Assembly: GCA_036489315.1 (NCBI GenBank)
Contig: DASXFZ010000010.1
Span: 159,290 to 223,289 of the forward strand
Length of the DNA: 64,000 nucleotides
Origin: Candidatus Cybelea sp.
GTDB taxonomy: Bacteria; Vulcanimicrobiota; Vulcanimicrobiia; Vulcanimicrobiales; Vulcanimicrobiaceae
Reading direction: 5' to 3'
Part shown: positions 8,595 through 16,437 of the stretch, one piece after another
Numbering within the stretch: the first letter of the stretch is position 1
Layout of the letters: every line of letters begins with the position of its first letter
The notes under the pieces: generated by a model
Told to the model about the DNA's origin: nothing
Seen by the model: only the letters and a program-made list of their open reading frames with translations
Database searches by the model: none
Made by a program: the position numbers and the translations under genes

Positions 8595-9807
8595 AGGTTT
8601 TCTCGCCGCAGCGGCCGGGTTGGGAGTGGCTGCCGCGGCGCCGGCGCTGGCCGAATCGCTGCCGCCGGCGCGAATCGAACTGGGCAACGAAGTCTTTCTG
8701 CGCCGTGCCTGGCGCGATCTGGGCGGCCGCGCGATCGGATTGATTACCAACCAAAGCGGTGTTACCTCGCAACTGGAATCGATCGTCGACGCGACGCTGC
8801 GCCAAGGAAAGGTCCGCGTTAAAGCGATCTACGCGCCGGAGCACGGGTTTCGCGGCGACCGCAACGCGGGCGCCTCGGTCGCCTCGTATATCGATCCGCA
8901 GACGCATCTCCCGGTCTACAGCCTCTACGGCGCCTCGAAACACCCCAGCGCGCAAATGCTCGACGGCGTCGACGTCATGTGCTTCGACATTCAAGACGTC
9001 GGCTCGCGCGCGTACACCTACATCTCGACGATGGCCTACGCGATGCAGGCCGCCAAGCAGTTCAACAAAGAGTTCTGGGTGCTCGACCGTCCCAATCCGA
9101 TCGGCGGCGCCGTCGAAGGGCCGGTGCTGGAACCGCCCTATGAGTCGTTCATCGGCCTCTATCCGATCGCGATGCGCCACGGGATGACGATCGGCGAGCT
9201 GGCGGGGCTTTTCAACGACCACTTCAGCATCGGCGCAAAGCTTCGCGTCGTCCGCATGACCGGCTGGGGGCACGCGATGATCTGGCCCGATACGCGGCTG
9301 CAGTGGGTTGCGACCTCGCCGAACATTCCCGACTGGCAGACGACGTTCGTCTATCCCGGCACCGGATTGCTCGACAGCGCCGGCATCAACAACGGAAGCG
9401 GCTACACCAAGCCGTTCTTCCTGGCCGGAGCGTTAGCGATCGACGGATCCAAGCTCGCGGAACGCTTGAACGCGCGCAATCTTCCCGGCGTCTGGTTTCG
9501 CCCGGCCGCGTGGACGCCATACGTCGGCTTTTGGAAGGGCCGCGAGCTCACCGGGGTAGAGCTGATGGTCTTCGATCCGCGCCGCTTCGCGGCGGTACGT
9601 TCCGCGGTGGAGATCCTCGTTGCGGTTCGCGATCTGTTCCCGCGGGCAATCCAAATCGCGAGCATCGCCGGGCTCGATCGCGATTGGGGAACCGATTCCA
9701 TTCGGCGGAACCTGCTTGCCGGAAGGAGCGCACGCGAGATCCTCGATCAGTGGGCGCCCGCCGTGGCGAGCTTTGAATCGCTGCGACGGCGATATCTGCT
9801 CTACTAG
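8584..9807 (+). CDS. namZ: Exported exo-N-acetylmuramidase NamZ-like (DUF1343)
   Basis: Member of the DUF1343 family, of which characterised NamZ proteins cleave N-acetylmuramic acid from the non-reducing end of peptidoglycan fragments (GH171). TTG 8584 overlaps the mqnD stop and gives 407 residues with a basic N-terminus, a long Ala-rich hydrophobic stretch and cleavage near ALAES, so it is exported. Conserved runs: GLITNQSGV, IYAPEHGFRG, MCFDIQDVGSRAYTYIST, LDRPNPIGG and GTGLLDSAGINNG. It closes the operon and is followed by two hairpins. Why it travels with menaquinone genes is unclear. Confidence 0.88.
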   Translation: MQRKGFLAAAAGLGVAAAAPALAESLPPARIELGNEVFLRRAWRDLGGRAIGLITNQSGVTSQLESIVDATLRQGKVRVKAIYAPEHGFRGDRNAGASVASYIDPQTHLPVYSLYGASKHPSAQMLDGVDVMCFDIQDVGSRAYTYISTMAYAMQAAKQFNKEFWVLDRPNPIGGAVEGPVLEPPYESFIGLYPIAMRHGMTIGELAGLFNDHFSIGAKLRVVRMTGWGHAMIWPDTRLQWVATSPNIPDWQTTFVYPGTGLLDSAGINNGSGYTKPFFLAGALAIDGSKLAERLNARNLPGVWFRPAAWTPYVGFWKGRELTGVELMVFDPRRFAAVRSAVEILVAVRDLFPRAIQIASIAGLDRDWGTDSIRRNLLAGRSAREILDQWAPAVASFESLRRRYLLY

Positions 9808-9826
9808 GAGCCCGTCGGGCTCCTAG
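9804..9826. repeat. Palindromic hairpin overlapping namZ stop
   Basis: Ten-base-pair perfect stem (CTAGGAGCCC paired with GGGCTCCTAG) with a 3-nt loop GTC; the namZ stop codon TAG is part of the left arm. A near copy, GGAGCCTGTCGGGCTCC, follows another gene at 43061, so this may be a small dispersed palindrome as well as part of the operon terminator. Confidence 0.7.
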
Positions 9827-9834
9827 GAAAACAC

Positions 9835-9861
9835 GAGCCCCCGCCAGTTTGGCGGGGGCTC
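9835..9861 (+). terminator. GC-rich hairpin terminator after namZ operon
   Basis: Perfect 11-bp stem (9835-9845 with 9851-9861) around the loop AGTTT, 28 nt after the namZ stop. There is no strong T run after it, so it would be an atypical intrinsic terminator or an mRNA 3'-end stabiliser. With the preceding palindrome it forms a double hairpin. Confidence 0.7.
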
Positions 9862-10045
9862 TGCGTTGTCGATGACCGTTTCTTACCAGTCCCAGTACCC
9901 TGCAGCGTCCCTCAACGATCTTGGAGGAGATCGCGAAAGAACGAATTCGCGTACATGGTCCACGTCCACATGATGTTCGATTATGCTGGCATAGCGAAAC
10001 CCCGGTTGTCAAGGTCCGAATGGCGACTCGTTGAAGCGTCTTGGC

Positions 10046-11431
10046 ATGCTGCGCGAGCGGTTAATCGGCGCGCTTGGAACGGACGGCGTAAAAACCGAGC
10101 CCGAAGACCTCTCGGTATACGCCTTCGACGCTTACACGGATGGCGGCCGACCGTTGGCCGTCGTCTTGCCGCGATCGACCAATGAGGTGAGCGCCGTCGT
10201 GAAGATCGCCCGCGAGTTCGGCGAGCCGATTGTCGCCCGCGGCGCCGGCACCGGGCTCTGCGGCGGCGCCGTTCCGGCCGCCGGCGGCATCGTCATCTCG
10301 ACGATGCGGATGAATCGCATCCTGGAGCTCGACGCCGCAAATCGCCGGGCGCGAGTCGAGCCTGGCCTCATCAACCTCGATCTCTCGCGCCGCGTCGCCG
10401 CCGACGGTCTTTTCTTTGCACCGGACCCTTCGTCGCAGCAGATCTCGACGATCGGCGGCAACATCGCGACCAATGCCGGCGGCCCGCACTGCCTCTCGTA
10501 CGGAACGACCGTCAACCACGTGCTCGGTCTTGAGGTCGTCGACGAAACCGGCGAGGTTTTCACGACGAGCATCGACGATTCGGGCTACGATCTCACCGCG
10601 GCGCTCGTCGGCAGCGAAGGCACCCTGGGCATCGTCACCTCGGCGTGGGTGCGGCTCCTCGCGCAGCCCGAGGCCGTCCGGGTCTGGGTAGCGGCCTTCG
10701 ACCAAATGGAGGCCGCCTCCGAAGCGGTCTCGGCGATCGTAGCCGCGGGAATCGTGCCGACCGCACTTGAGATGATGGACTCGGTCATCGTCACCGCCGT
10801 TGAAGCCGCCTTTCATGCCGGCTACCCGACGGGCGCCGCGGCGGTCCTGCTCGTGGAAAGCGCCGGCTTTGAAGAGGACGTCGCCGCTGCGGAATCGGCC
10901 ATTCGCGCGATCGTCAACCAGCACGGGGCACGCTACATGCGCGGCGCGCGCACGGCGGCCGAGCGCGCCGCGCTCTGGGCCGGACGAAAGGGCGCGGCCG
11001 GTGCGACCGGCCGCATTGCACCGAACTATTACACACAGGACGTCTGCGTGCCGCGCAGCAAGCTCCCGACGGCGCTGCGCGCGGTCGCAGCGGCCGCCGC
11101 CGAACACGCGATCACGGTCGGCAACGTCTTCCACGCCGGCGACGGTAACTTACACCCGCTGCTGATGTACGACCGGCGTGACCGGCGGCAAGTAGCGGCC
11201 GTCGTCCTGACGGGCAATGCGATCCTCGAGTCGGCGATCGAACTCGGCGGCACGATCAGCGGCGAGCACGGCATCGGCTGGGAGAAGCGCGACGCGATGA
11301 CGCGAGTCTACACGACCGCAGATCTGGCAGCGATGGGACGCGTGCGCGACGTCTTCGATCCGCGGCGGCGGCTCAACCCAGAGAAGATCTTTCCGAGCGG
11401 AGCGCGCTGCTCCGAGGTTACCCCGCCGTGA
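10046..11431 (+). CDS. glcD: Glycolate/D-lactate oxidase FAD subunit GlcD
   Basis: FAD-linked 2-hydroxyacid dehydrogenase of the VAO/PCMH family. The N-terminal FAD domain shows VLPRSTNEVSAVVKIA, GAGTGLCGGAVP and IGGNIATNAGGPHCLSYG; the C-terminal cap ends with NVFHAGDGNLHP, GTISGEHGIGWEKR and FDPRRRLNPEKIF. ATG 10046 fits the family N-terminus and gives 461 residues; TTG 10031 would add five. It overlaps glcE by four bases. The iron-sulfur subunit GlcF normally found with GlcDE is not next to it. The substrate may be glycolate or D-lactate. Confidence 0.92.
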   Translation: MLRERLIGALGTDGVKTEPEDLSVYAFDAYTDGGRPLAVVLPRSTNEVSAVVKIAREFGEPIVARGAGTGLCGGAVPAAGGIVISTMRMNRILELDAANRRARVEPGLINLDLSRRVAADGLFFAPDPSSQQISTIGGNIATNAGGPHCLSYGTTVNHVLGLEVVDETGEVFTTSIDDSGYDLTAALVGSEGTLGIVTSAWVRLLAQPEAVRVWVAAFDQMEAASEAVSAIVAAGIVPTALEMMDSVIVTAVEAAFHAGYPTGAAAVLLVESAGFEEDVAAAESAIRAIVNQHGARYMRGARTAAERAALWAGRKGAAGATGRIAPNYYTQDVCVPRSKLPTALRAVAAAAAEHAITVGNVFHAGDGNLHPLLMYDRRDRRQVAAVVLTGNAILESAIELGGTISGEHGIGWEKRDAMTRVYTTADLAAMGRVRDVFDPRRRLNPEKIFPSGARCSEVTPP

Positions 11432-12651
11432 GAACGGCCACGGCCCCGGTCGCACCCGAAACGATCGACGCGCTCGGAACGATCGTCGCGCAGGCCGACC
11501 GCGGCGGCGGAAAGATCTCGATCGCCGGCGGGAACACGCTGTCGGGAATGGGGCTTCCGCTCGAGGCGCCCGCGCTCGCGCTCTCGACGCTGCGTCTCAC
11601 CGGCGTCGTCGCCAACGAAAGCGCCGACCTCACGATCGCGGTGCGCGCCGGCATGACGCTGCAGGGCGTCAACGTGCTGCTCGCGGGCCAGGGACAGTTT
11701 ATTCCGTTCGACGCGCCTGCTCCTCAGTACGCGACGGTCGGCGGCACGCTCGCGGCGGGATGGCTAGGCCCGCGCCGCCATCGCTACGGCCGCCTGCGCG
11801 ATTATTTGATCGGCTCGGCGATCGTCCTCGCCGACGGCAGCGTTGCGCGTGCCGGCGGCATGGTCGTCAAGAACGTCGCCGGCTACGATATGAGCCGTCT
11901 CTACGTCGGCTCGTTCGGAACGCTCGGCATTCTCGTGCAGGCAAACTTTAAGACGATCCCGGCGCCCGGCCACGCGCGGATCTTTCTCGCGCCGCTTCCC
12001 GAGCGAACCCGCGAGCGCGCGTTTGCCGCACTGGCAGCGCTGCCCGTTGCGCCGTCGGCCGCTTTTTGGGTCGACGGTTTTCACAACTCGATCGACGGCG
12101 ACGACGGCAACGAAGGGCGCGTCGCCGTGCTGCTCGATGGGAGCGAGGCGCTTCTGGAGCGCGCCACGCGCGACCTTCGCTCGGCGCTGGGGCGGGCCGG
12201 CGTGCCGGAGACGCGCGTGTTCGATACGGGTGCCCGCGAGTCGTTTCAGCGCATCGTCGACGCCTACGTCGCCAACCTCGGCGAACGATCCGTGACCTAT
12301 CGCATCGCTTCGTTCCCGACAGAATCGGCGGAGCGCGCGCTGAATATCCAGCAACTCGCCCGCCGGTACGACCTGCGAACCGAAACGATCGTCGACGCGC
12401 TCAACGGCGACGTAGTCCTGCGTGCGAGCGGCCTCGATTCGCGCACGCTCGGCGGAAAGATCGAGAGCTTCGATGACGCAATCCACGAGCTCGAACCTGG
12501 GGCACAAGTGATCGCCTGCGAGCATCCGCATCGCGTTCATCTCAACGCGTGGGGCGAAGCGCCGGCGGCCGTCGAGCGGATGAGAGCGCTCAAAGCGCGT
12601 TTCGACCCGAATCGCACGCTCAATCCCGGTCGATTCGTGGGCGGTATCTAG
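11428..12651 (+). CDS. glcE: Glycolate oxidase FAD-binding subunit GlcE
   Basis: Second VAO-type subunit, 407 residues, GTG 11428 in a GTGA overlap with the glcD stop. Typical features are a shortened FAD domain (KISIAGGNTLSGMG, ATVGGTLAAGWLGP), the RDYLIGSAIVLADG and GGMVVKNVAGYDMSRL signatures that distinguish GlcE from GlcD, and a C-terminal RFDPNRTLNPGRF. It most likely forms a membrane-associated complex with GlcD and an iron-sulfur subunit encoded elsewhere, feeding electrons to menaquinone. No glcF or lactate permease lies nearby. Confidence 0.88.
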   Translation: MRTATAPVAPETIDALGTIVAQADRGGGKISIAGGNTLSGMGLPLEAPALALSTLRLTGVVANESADLTIAVRAGMTLQGVNVLLAGQGQFIPFDAPAPQYATVGGTLAAGWLGPRRHRYGRLRDYLIGSAIVLADGSVARAGGMVVKNVAGYDMSRLYVGSFGTLGILVQANFKTIPAPGHARIFLAPLPERTRERAFAALAALPVAPSAAFWVDGFHNSIDGDDGNEGRVAVLLDGSEALLERATRDLRSALGRAGVPETRVFDTGARESFQRIVDAYVANLGERSVTYRIASFPTESAERALNIQQLARRYDLRTETIVDALNGDVVLRASGLDSRTLGGKIESFDDAIHELEPGAQVIACEHPHRVHLNAWGEAPAAVERMRALKARFDPNRTLNPGRFVGGI

Positions 12652-12700
12652 TCCTCTACGGCGCAAAGGAGGCCCCTGCCAAATCTGGAACCGAGCAACC

Positions 12701-13423
12701 ATGAATAGATTGGCACTACGCGGTTTTATTGCTATTTGTCTGGTCTTCTCGGTTTCGGGCATCGTGCGTGCCGCCGCACCCACGCCCGCGCCGCCGCCGA
12801 CGCCGGCACCCGCCGAATCGGCTGCCGAGCAGACCTTCGTGAGCACGGTAACGACCGATCTCCAAAGTCGCTTTGCGACTACTTCACAAGCGACGGCTGC
12901 GGGCTACTTCCGGTATACCGACGAGGATCAGACCGGTGCGATCAGTTGGGTGAACACGAAGTACTGGCAGAGCGACGAGCAACATCCCAGTCAGCTTTGG
13001 TACGACGTTACCGGCCGACTCATCGGCGCCGACTTTTCGGTGCTGCAGAGTAACTCGAAGGCGCCGCCAACGAGCTGGGGCGTCAGGCCCTCGCGCTGGC
13101 TCGACTTCTCGCCCGGGCACGTGCACTTCGGGATCAAGACGGCCTCCGGCGTCGCCTACGGCGCTGCGGGCTCGAAGACGATGGCGAAGGCCGGCGGCTC
13201 GATCGACAATCCGGCCGCGGCCGAAATCGTGAAGATGGGCAAGCTTCCGCGTTACAAAGTTCTAAAGATCCCGGCGCCGGCAAACGCGTCGCAGGTCGCA
13301 TTCGTCTTTCCGTTCCCGGCAATTTGGGATCTCCAGGTTTGGCTCGTTCCCAATCCGCTCGGCGCCTTTGCCGAGCACAATCCGAACGTCAAGCCGAGCG
13401 CGAACGCAAAAGAGCAGGACTAA
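12701..13423 (+). CDS. Secreted protein, paralogue of the 43139 gene
   Basis: Unknown 240-residue exported protein. ATG 12701 is followed by a basic start, a hydrophobic segment and a cleavage region VRAAAPT, then a short Pro/Ala linker. The body has a family core shared with the protein at 43139: AGYFRY, DEDQTGAISW, HPSQLWYDV, GADFSVLQS, WGV, HVHF and a C-terminal PFPAIWDLQVWLVPNPLGAF. The conserved His-x-His suggests a metal or heme-like site but no known catalytic set is visible. Purine-rich AAGGAGG lies 28 nt upstream, too far to act as the ribosome site. Convergent with trxB. Confidence 0.75.
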   Translation: MNRLALRGFIAICLVFSVSGIVRAAAPTPAPPPTPAPAESAAEQTFVSTVTTDLQSRFATTSQATAAGYFRYTDEDQTGAISWVNTKYWQSDEQHPSQLWYDVTGRLIGADFSVLQSNSKAPPTSWGVRPSRWLDFSPGHVHFGIKTASGVAYGAAGSKTMAKAGGSIDNPAAAEIVKMGKLPRYKVLKIPAPANASQVAFVFPFPAIWDLQVWLVPNPLGAFAEHNPNVKPSANAKEQD

Positions 13424-13432
13424 AGGGATAGC

Positions 13433-13464
13433 GATTCGCTCGCTCAGCGCGCAGCGAGCGAATC
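13433..13464. terminator. Bidirectional hairpin between secreted gene and trxB
   Basis: A 12-bp perfect stem (GATTCGCTCGCT with AGCGAGCGAATC) with an 8-nt loop. It lies just after the stop of the secreted gene and its right arm encodes the last residues of TrxB, so it can end transcription from both sides. There is no long T run on either side. Confidence 0.6.
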
Positions 13465-14385
13465 CATCTTGAACTCGAGCGCCTCGAGATATTTTTCCGC
13501 GTCCATCGCGGCACGGCAACCCATCCCCGCGGCAGTAATCGCTTGCCGGTAGCGATGGTCGTTAACGTCGCCGGCGACGAAGACGCCCTCGGCATTCGTC
13601 GTCGTGCCGTCGGGCGACGCGATGTAGCCGAGTTCGTCGAGATCGATCTGACCGGCGAAGATGCCCGTGTTGGGAATATGACCGATCGCGATGAAGAGCG
13701 CGTCGGTTTTAAACTCCGACGTGCTGCCGTCGACGACGTTGCGCAGACGCAGCCCAGCGAGGTGCGTATCGCCCAAAACTTCCTCGACGACCGTGTTCCA
13801 GATGAAATCGATCTTCTCGTGAGCGCTCGCGCGGGTGGCCATGATTTTGCTGCCGCGCAGGCGGTCGCGGCGATGGATCAGCGTAACGCGGCGGCCGAAG
13901 CGCGTGAGAAAGAGCGCCTCTTCGAGCGCGGAGTCGCCCCCGCCGACGACGGCGATCTGCTTGTCGCGGAAAAACGCGCCGTCGCAAGTGGCGCAGGTCG
14001 AGACGCCGCGGCCGCGCAGGCGATCCTCGCCCGGTATGTCGAGCCAGCGCGCGCTCGCGCCGGTCGCGACGATCACGGTCTCGGCTTCGTACTGCGCGTC
14101 GAGCGTGCGAACGATCAGCGGGCGCTTTGCAAACTCGACGGAGGTCACGTCGACGTTTTCGATCCGCGCGCCGAAACGCTCGGCCTGTTCGCGAAAGCGG
14201 ATCATCAAATCGGGCCCCATGATCCCTTCGGGAAAACCGGGGTAGTTCTCGACGTCGGTCGTCAGCATCAGCTGGCCGCCGTAGAGTCCGCCGGCTAACA
14301 CGAGCGGACGAAGGTTGGCTCGGGCTGCGTAGACGGCGGCGGTTAAGCCGGCCGGCCCCGAACCAATGACGATCACGCGTTCCAT
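13444..14385 (-). CDS. trxB: Thioredoxin reductase TrxB
   Basis: NADPH-dependent flavoprotein that reduces thioredoxin. 313 residues from ATG 14385. FAD fingerprint VIGSGPAGLTAA at the N-terminus, redox centre Cys131-Ala-Thr-Cys134 in VSTCATCDGAFF, NADPH-binding VVGGGDSALEEA, HRRDRLRG for the 2'-phosphate, and the C-terminal FAD motif GVFVAGDVND. Length and domain order are those of bacterial low-molecular-weight TrxR. The frame extends upstream as far as 14586, but that part lacks homology and crosses the divergent gene. Confidence 0.96.
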   Translation of the reverse strand: MERVIVIGSGPAGLTAAVYAARANLRPLVLAGGLYGGQLMLTTDVENYPGFPEGIMGPDLMIRFREQAERFGARIENVDVTSVEFAKRPLIVRTLDAQYEAETVIVATGASARWLDIPGEDRLRGRGVSTCATCDGAFFRDKQIAVVGGGDSALEEALFLTRFGRRVTLIHRRDRLRGSKIMATRASAHEKIDFIWNTVVEEVLGDTHLAGLRLRNVVDGSTSEFKTDALFIAIGHIPNTGIFAGQIDLDELGYIASPDGTTTNAEGVFVAGDVNDHRYRQAITAAGMGCRAAMDAEKYLEALEFKMDSLAAR

Positions 14386-14457
14386 TCCCGCCCTTTTCGA
14401 CTCGGGCGAGCGCTTCCCGGTTGCAGCCGTTGCCGGCGCAGCGTCGAAGCAGCGGCT

Positions 14458-15294
14458 ATGATCAATCACCAGTTGCCGCTGGAGGACACGTTCGGCGATA
14501 TCCTGCGCAAGGCGCTCAAGGGAACCCGCACGAGCGAGGCACAGCTCGCCGATGCAACCGGAATCCCCAAGGATACGATCGCGCACTGGCTCAAAGATGA
14601 AGGCGCCGCCAACGACGAGCAGGCGCGCGCCGTCGCCGCGATCCTACGGCTCGATGGTGAGAAGCTCGCCGATAGCGCGGCCGGACGATGGCAACCGCCG
14701 CCGATCGAGCGCGCCGATATCCGGCGTCATCCACAGGATCCGCAGCCGAGCAACGGTTACGTCTTCTTCCTCCAAGACGGGCGCCGCGCCGCGCTGATCG
14801 ACCCGGCCGGCATCCCAGCCAACCTGCTGCGCGTTCTGCGCGACGGTGACTACCAGCTGCAGTACATTTTGATCACGCACAAACATGCCGATCACTGCGA
14901 CGCGACCGGCGACGTCGCGCAGGCCTTTCCGCAAGCGCAGATCGTGATGCACGAACTCGATGTAAAGGCGATCGGCCCACTCGCGAGCGGCGCGCTGCGC
15001 ATCCGCGACGGGGAAACGCTCCCTTTCGGCGACGACGCGTCGATTCGCATGCTGCACACGCCCGGCCACACCGACGGCTCGTCCTCGTTTCTCTTCCAAG
15101 GCGCGCTCTTTTCCGGCGACACGCTCTTTGCGGCGAGCGTCGGCGGCGCGTACGGCGACAAGAGCACCTACGGCGACATTCTCAACAGCGTGCGCAGCAA
15201 GATGTTCACGCTTCCCGACGACACGGTCGTCATGCCGGGCCACGGTCCGCCAACAAAAATCGGCCTAGAAAAGCACCACAACCCGTTCTTCTAA
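14458..15294 (+). CDS. HTH domain fused to metallo-beta-lactamase-fold hydrolase
   Basis: 278-residue protein with two parts. Residues about 12-70 look like a helix-turn-helix of the XRE type (TSEAQLADATGIPKDTIAHW). Residues about 95-278 are a glyoxalase-II-like metallo-beta-lactamase domain with THKHADHCD (His141, His143, Asp145, His146), HTPGHTDGSSSF, LFSGDTLF and MPGHGPPT as the remaining ligands. This points to a thiolester or persulfide hydrolase coupled to a DNA- or ligand-binding head; which substrate is unknown. ATG 14458 is 72 nt from divergent trxB, which could mean joint redox-linked regulation (inference). Confidence 0.85.
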   Translation: MINHQLPLEDTFGDILRKALKGTRTSEAQLADATGIPKDTIAHWLKDEGAANDEQARAVAAILRLDGEKLADSAAGRWQPPPIERADIRRHPQDPQPSNGYVFFLQDGRRAALIDPAGIPANLLRVLRDGDYQLQYILITHKHADHCDATGDVAQAFPQAQIVMHELDVKAIGPLASGALRIRDGETLPFGDDASIRMLHTPGHTDGSSSFLFQGALFSGDTLFAASVGGAYGDKSTYGDILNSVRSKMFTLPDDTVVMPGHGPPTKIGLEKHHNPFF

Positions 15295-15298
15295 CGGG

Positions 15299-15676
15299 CT
15301 ACTCGCGGTGCGCGAGAGGCACGCTCACGCTGGCGCCGTCTGAACCGGCGATCGTCGCCCCACTCTCTTTCGGAGCGCTGCTCGATTCGCGGATGAGCTC
15401 GAATTGGAAGACGGTTTGACCCGACGACGGCAGCGACGTTTCGACGTGCTGCGGCGAGCAGTATTTCGGAGTGCAGAACGCGGCCAGCCAGCCGTTGGCG
15501 ACCCCACGCGCTTGGAGGCGAACGAGCGCCTTCGGTTTGCCGGAGACCTCGAGCCGGTACTTTGCGGCGGCGGAGCTGGTGCTTTGAAACTCACTGCCCG
15601 TCCAGGGTTGAATCGAAAGCCGGGTCGGCTGGGCGAGCGCGAGCAGCGTGATAGCGGCGACGATCAAAACCTTCAC
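15299..15676 (-). CDS. Small secreted protein of unknown function
   Basis: 125-residue protein starting at GTG 15676, sharing four bases with the stop of the ABC permease. A hydrophobic N-terminal signal (VLIVAAITLLALAQ) precedes a beta-rich, Ser/Thr-rich body with two cysteines in AAFCTPKYCSP that could form a disulfide outside the cytoplasm. It has the look of a small immunoglobulin-like or FxLYD-type domain but no family is recognisable. It is the last gene of a six-gene minus-strand unit and ends four bases from the convergent HTH-MBL gene. Confidence 0.65.
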   Translation of the reverse strand: MKVLIVAAITLLALAQPTRLSIQPWTGSEFQSTSSAAAKYRLEVSGKPKALVRLQARGVANGWLAAFCTPKYCSPQHVETSLPSSGQTVFQFELIRESSSAPKESGATIAGSDGASVSVPLAHRE

Positions 15677-16437
15677 GTTCGAAGCTTATATCCGATTGCG
15701 GTCATTCGCAAGACGATTCCAAGTGAAATCGCCGTGAGAAATGCGACCATCCCGATGGAGAACGCGGGCGCAAGGTCGCTTTGCCCGGTATAGCTGCGCC
15801 GGAAGGCGTCGATCGTGTAAAAGATCGGATTGAAGAGTTCGAAATTGCGCAGCGTGGGCGGAAGCATTTTCGCCGAGGTAAAGACGCCGCCGACGAAGGT
15901 AAGCGGCGTGATGACGAAGGTCGTTAGGATGGCGATGTGATCGAACTTGTCGGCGACCAGGCCGAAGATCAGTCCGAGCGCGGAAAATAGCACCGATACG
16001 AGCGCGATGATGCCGAAATAGAGCAGCCAGTTCGAGGGCGCGGCGTGCACGAGCACGACGCCGAGCCCGGTGATCAATCCGGCGATCAGCAGCGAGCGCG
16101 CGAGGCTGCCGAGAACGTACCCGCCGACAAGCTCGTAGGCCGACATCGGCGCGATCAGCAGCTCCTGGATCGAGTTCATAAAGCGTCCCTGAAAGAGCGA
16201 GCTCGAGCACTCGCCGTAGGACGAATCGATGACTTGCAGCATGATCAGCCCCGGGATCAGAAACTGCGCGTAGCTGACTCCCTGGATGCTCGGGATGCGG
16301 CTGCCGATCCCCAGGCCGAAGACAAAAACGTAGAGCAGGGTCGTGATGATCGGCGGCCAGATCACCTGGTTGATGATCTTGAGGCTGCGCACCATCTCGC
16401 GCTTGACCAGCGTCCACAGCGCGACGCCGTTAATCAC
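15673..16437 (-). CDS. ABC-2 type exporter permease (YadH/NodJ-like)
   Basis: Membrane subunit of an ABC-2 exporter, 254 residues from GTG 16437, overlapping the ATPase stop by 8 nt. About six hydrophobic segments are visible. Family motifs include VKREMVRSLKIINQVIWPPI at the N-terminal cytoplasmic side, FLIPGLIMLQVI, a central SSSLFQGRF and the C-terminal NPIFYTIDAFRRSYTG. It resembles the NodJ/DrrB/YadH branch, which exports lipids, polysaccharides or drugs. With the ATPase it forms a complete exporter; the cargo is unknown, but a polyketide synthase lies divergently upstream of the same unit. Confidence 0.9.
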   Translation of the reverse strand: MINGVALWTLVKREMVRSLKIINQVIWPPIITTLLYVFVFGLGIGSRIPSIQGVSYAQFLIPGLIMLQVIDSSYGECSSSLFQGRFMNSIQELLIAPMSAYELVGGYVLGSLARSLLIAGLITGLGVVLVHAAPSNWLLYFGIIALVSVLFSALGLIFGLVADKFDHIAILTTFVITPLTFVGGVFTSAKMLPPTLRNFELFNPIFYTIDAFRRSYTGQSDLAPAFSIGMVAFLTAISLGIVLRMTAIGYKLRT

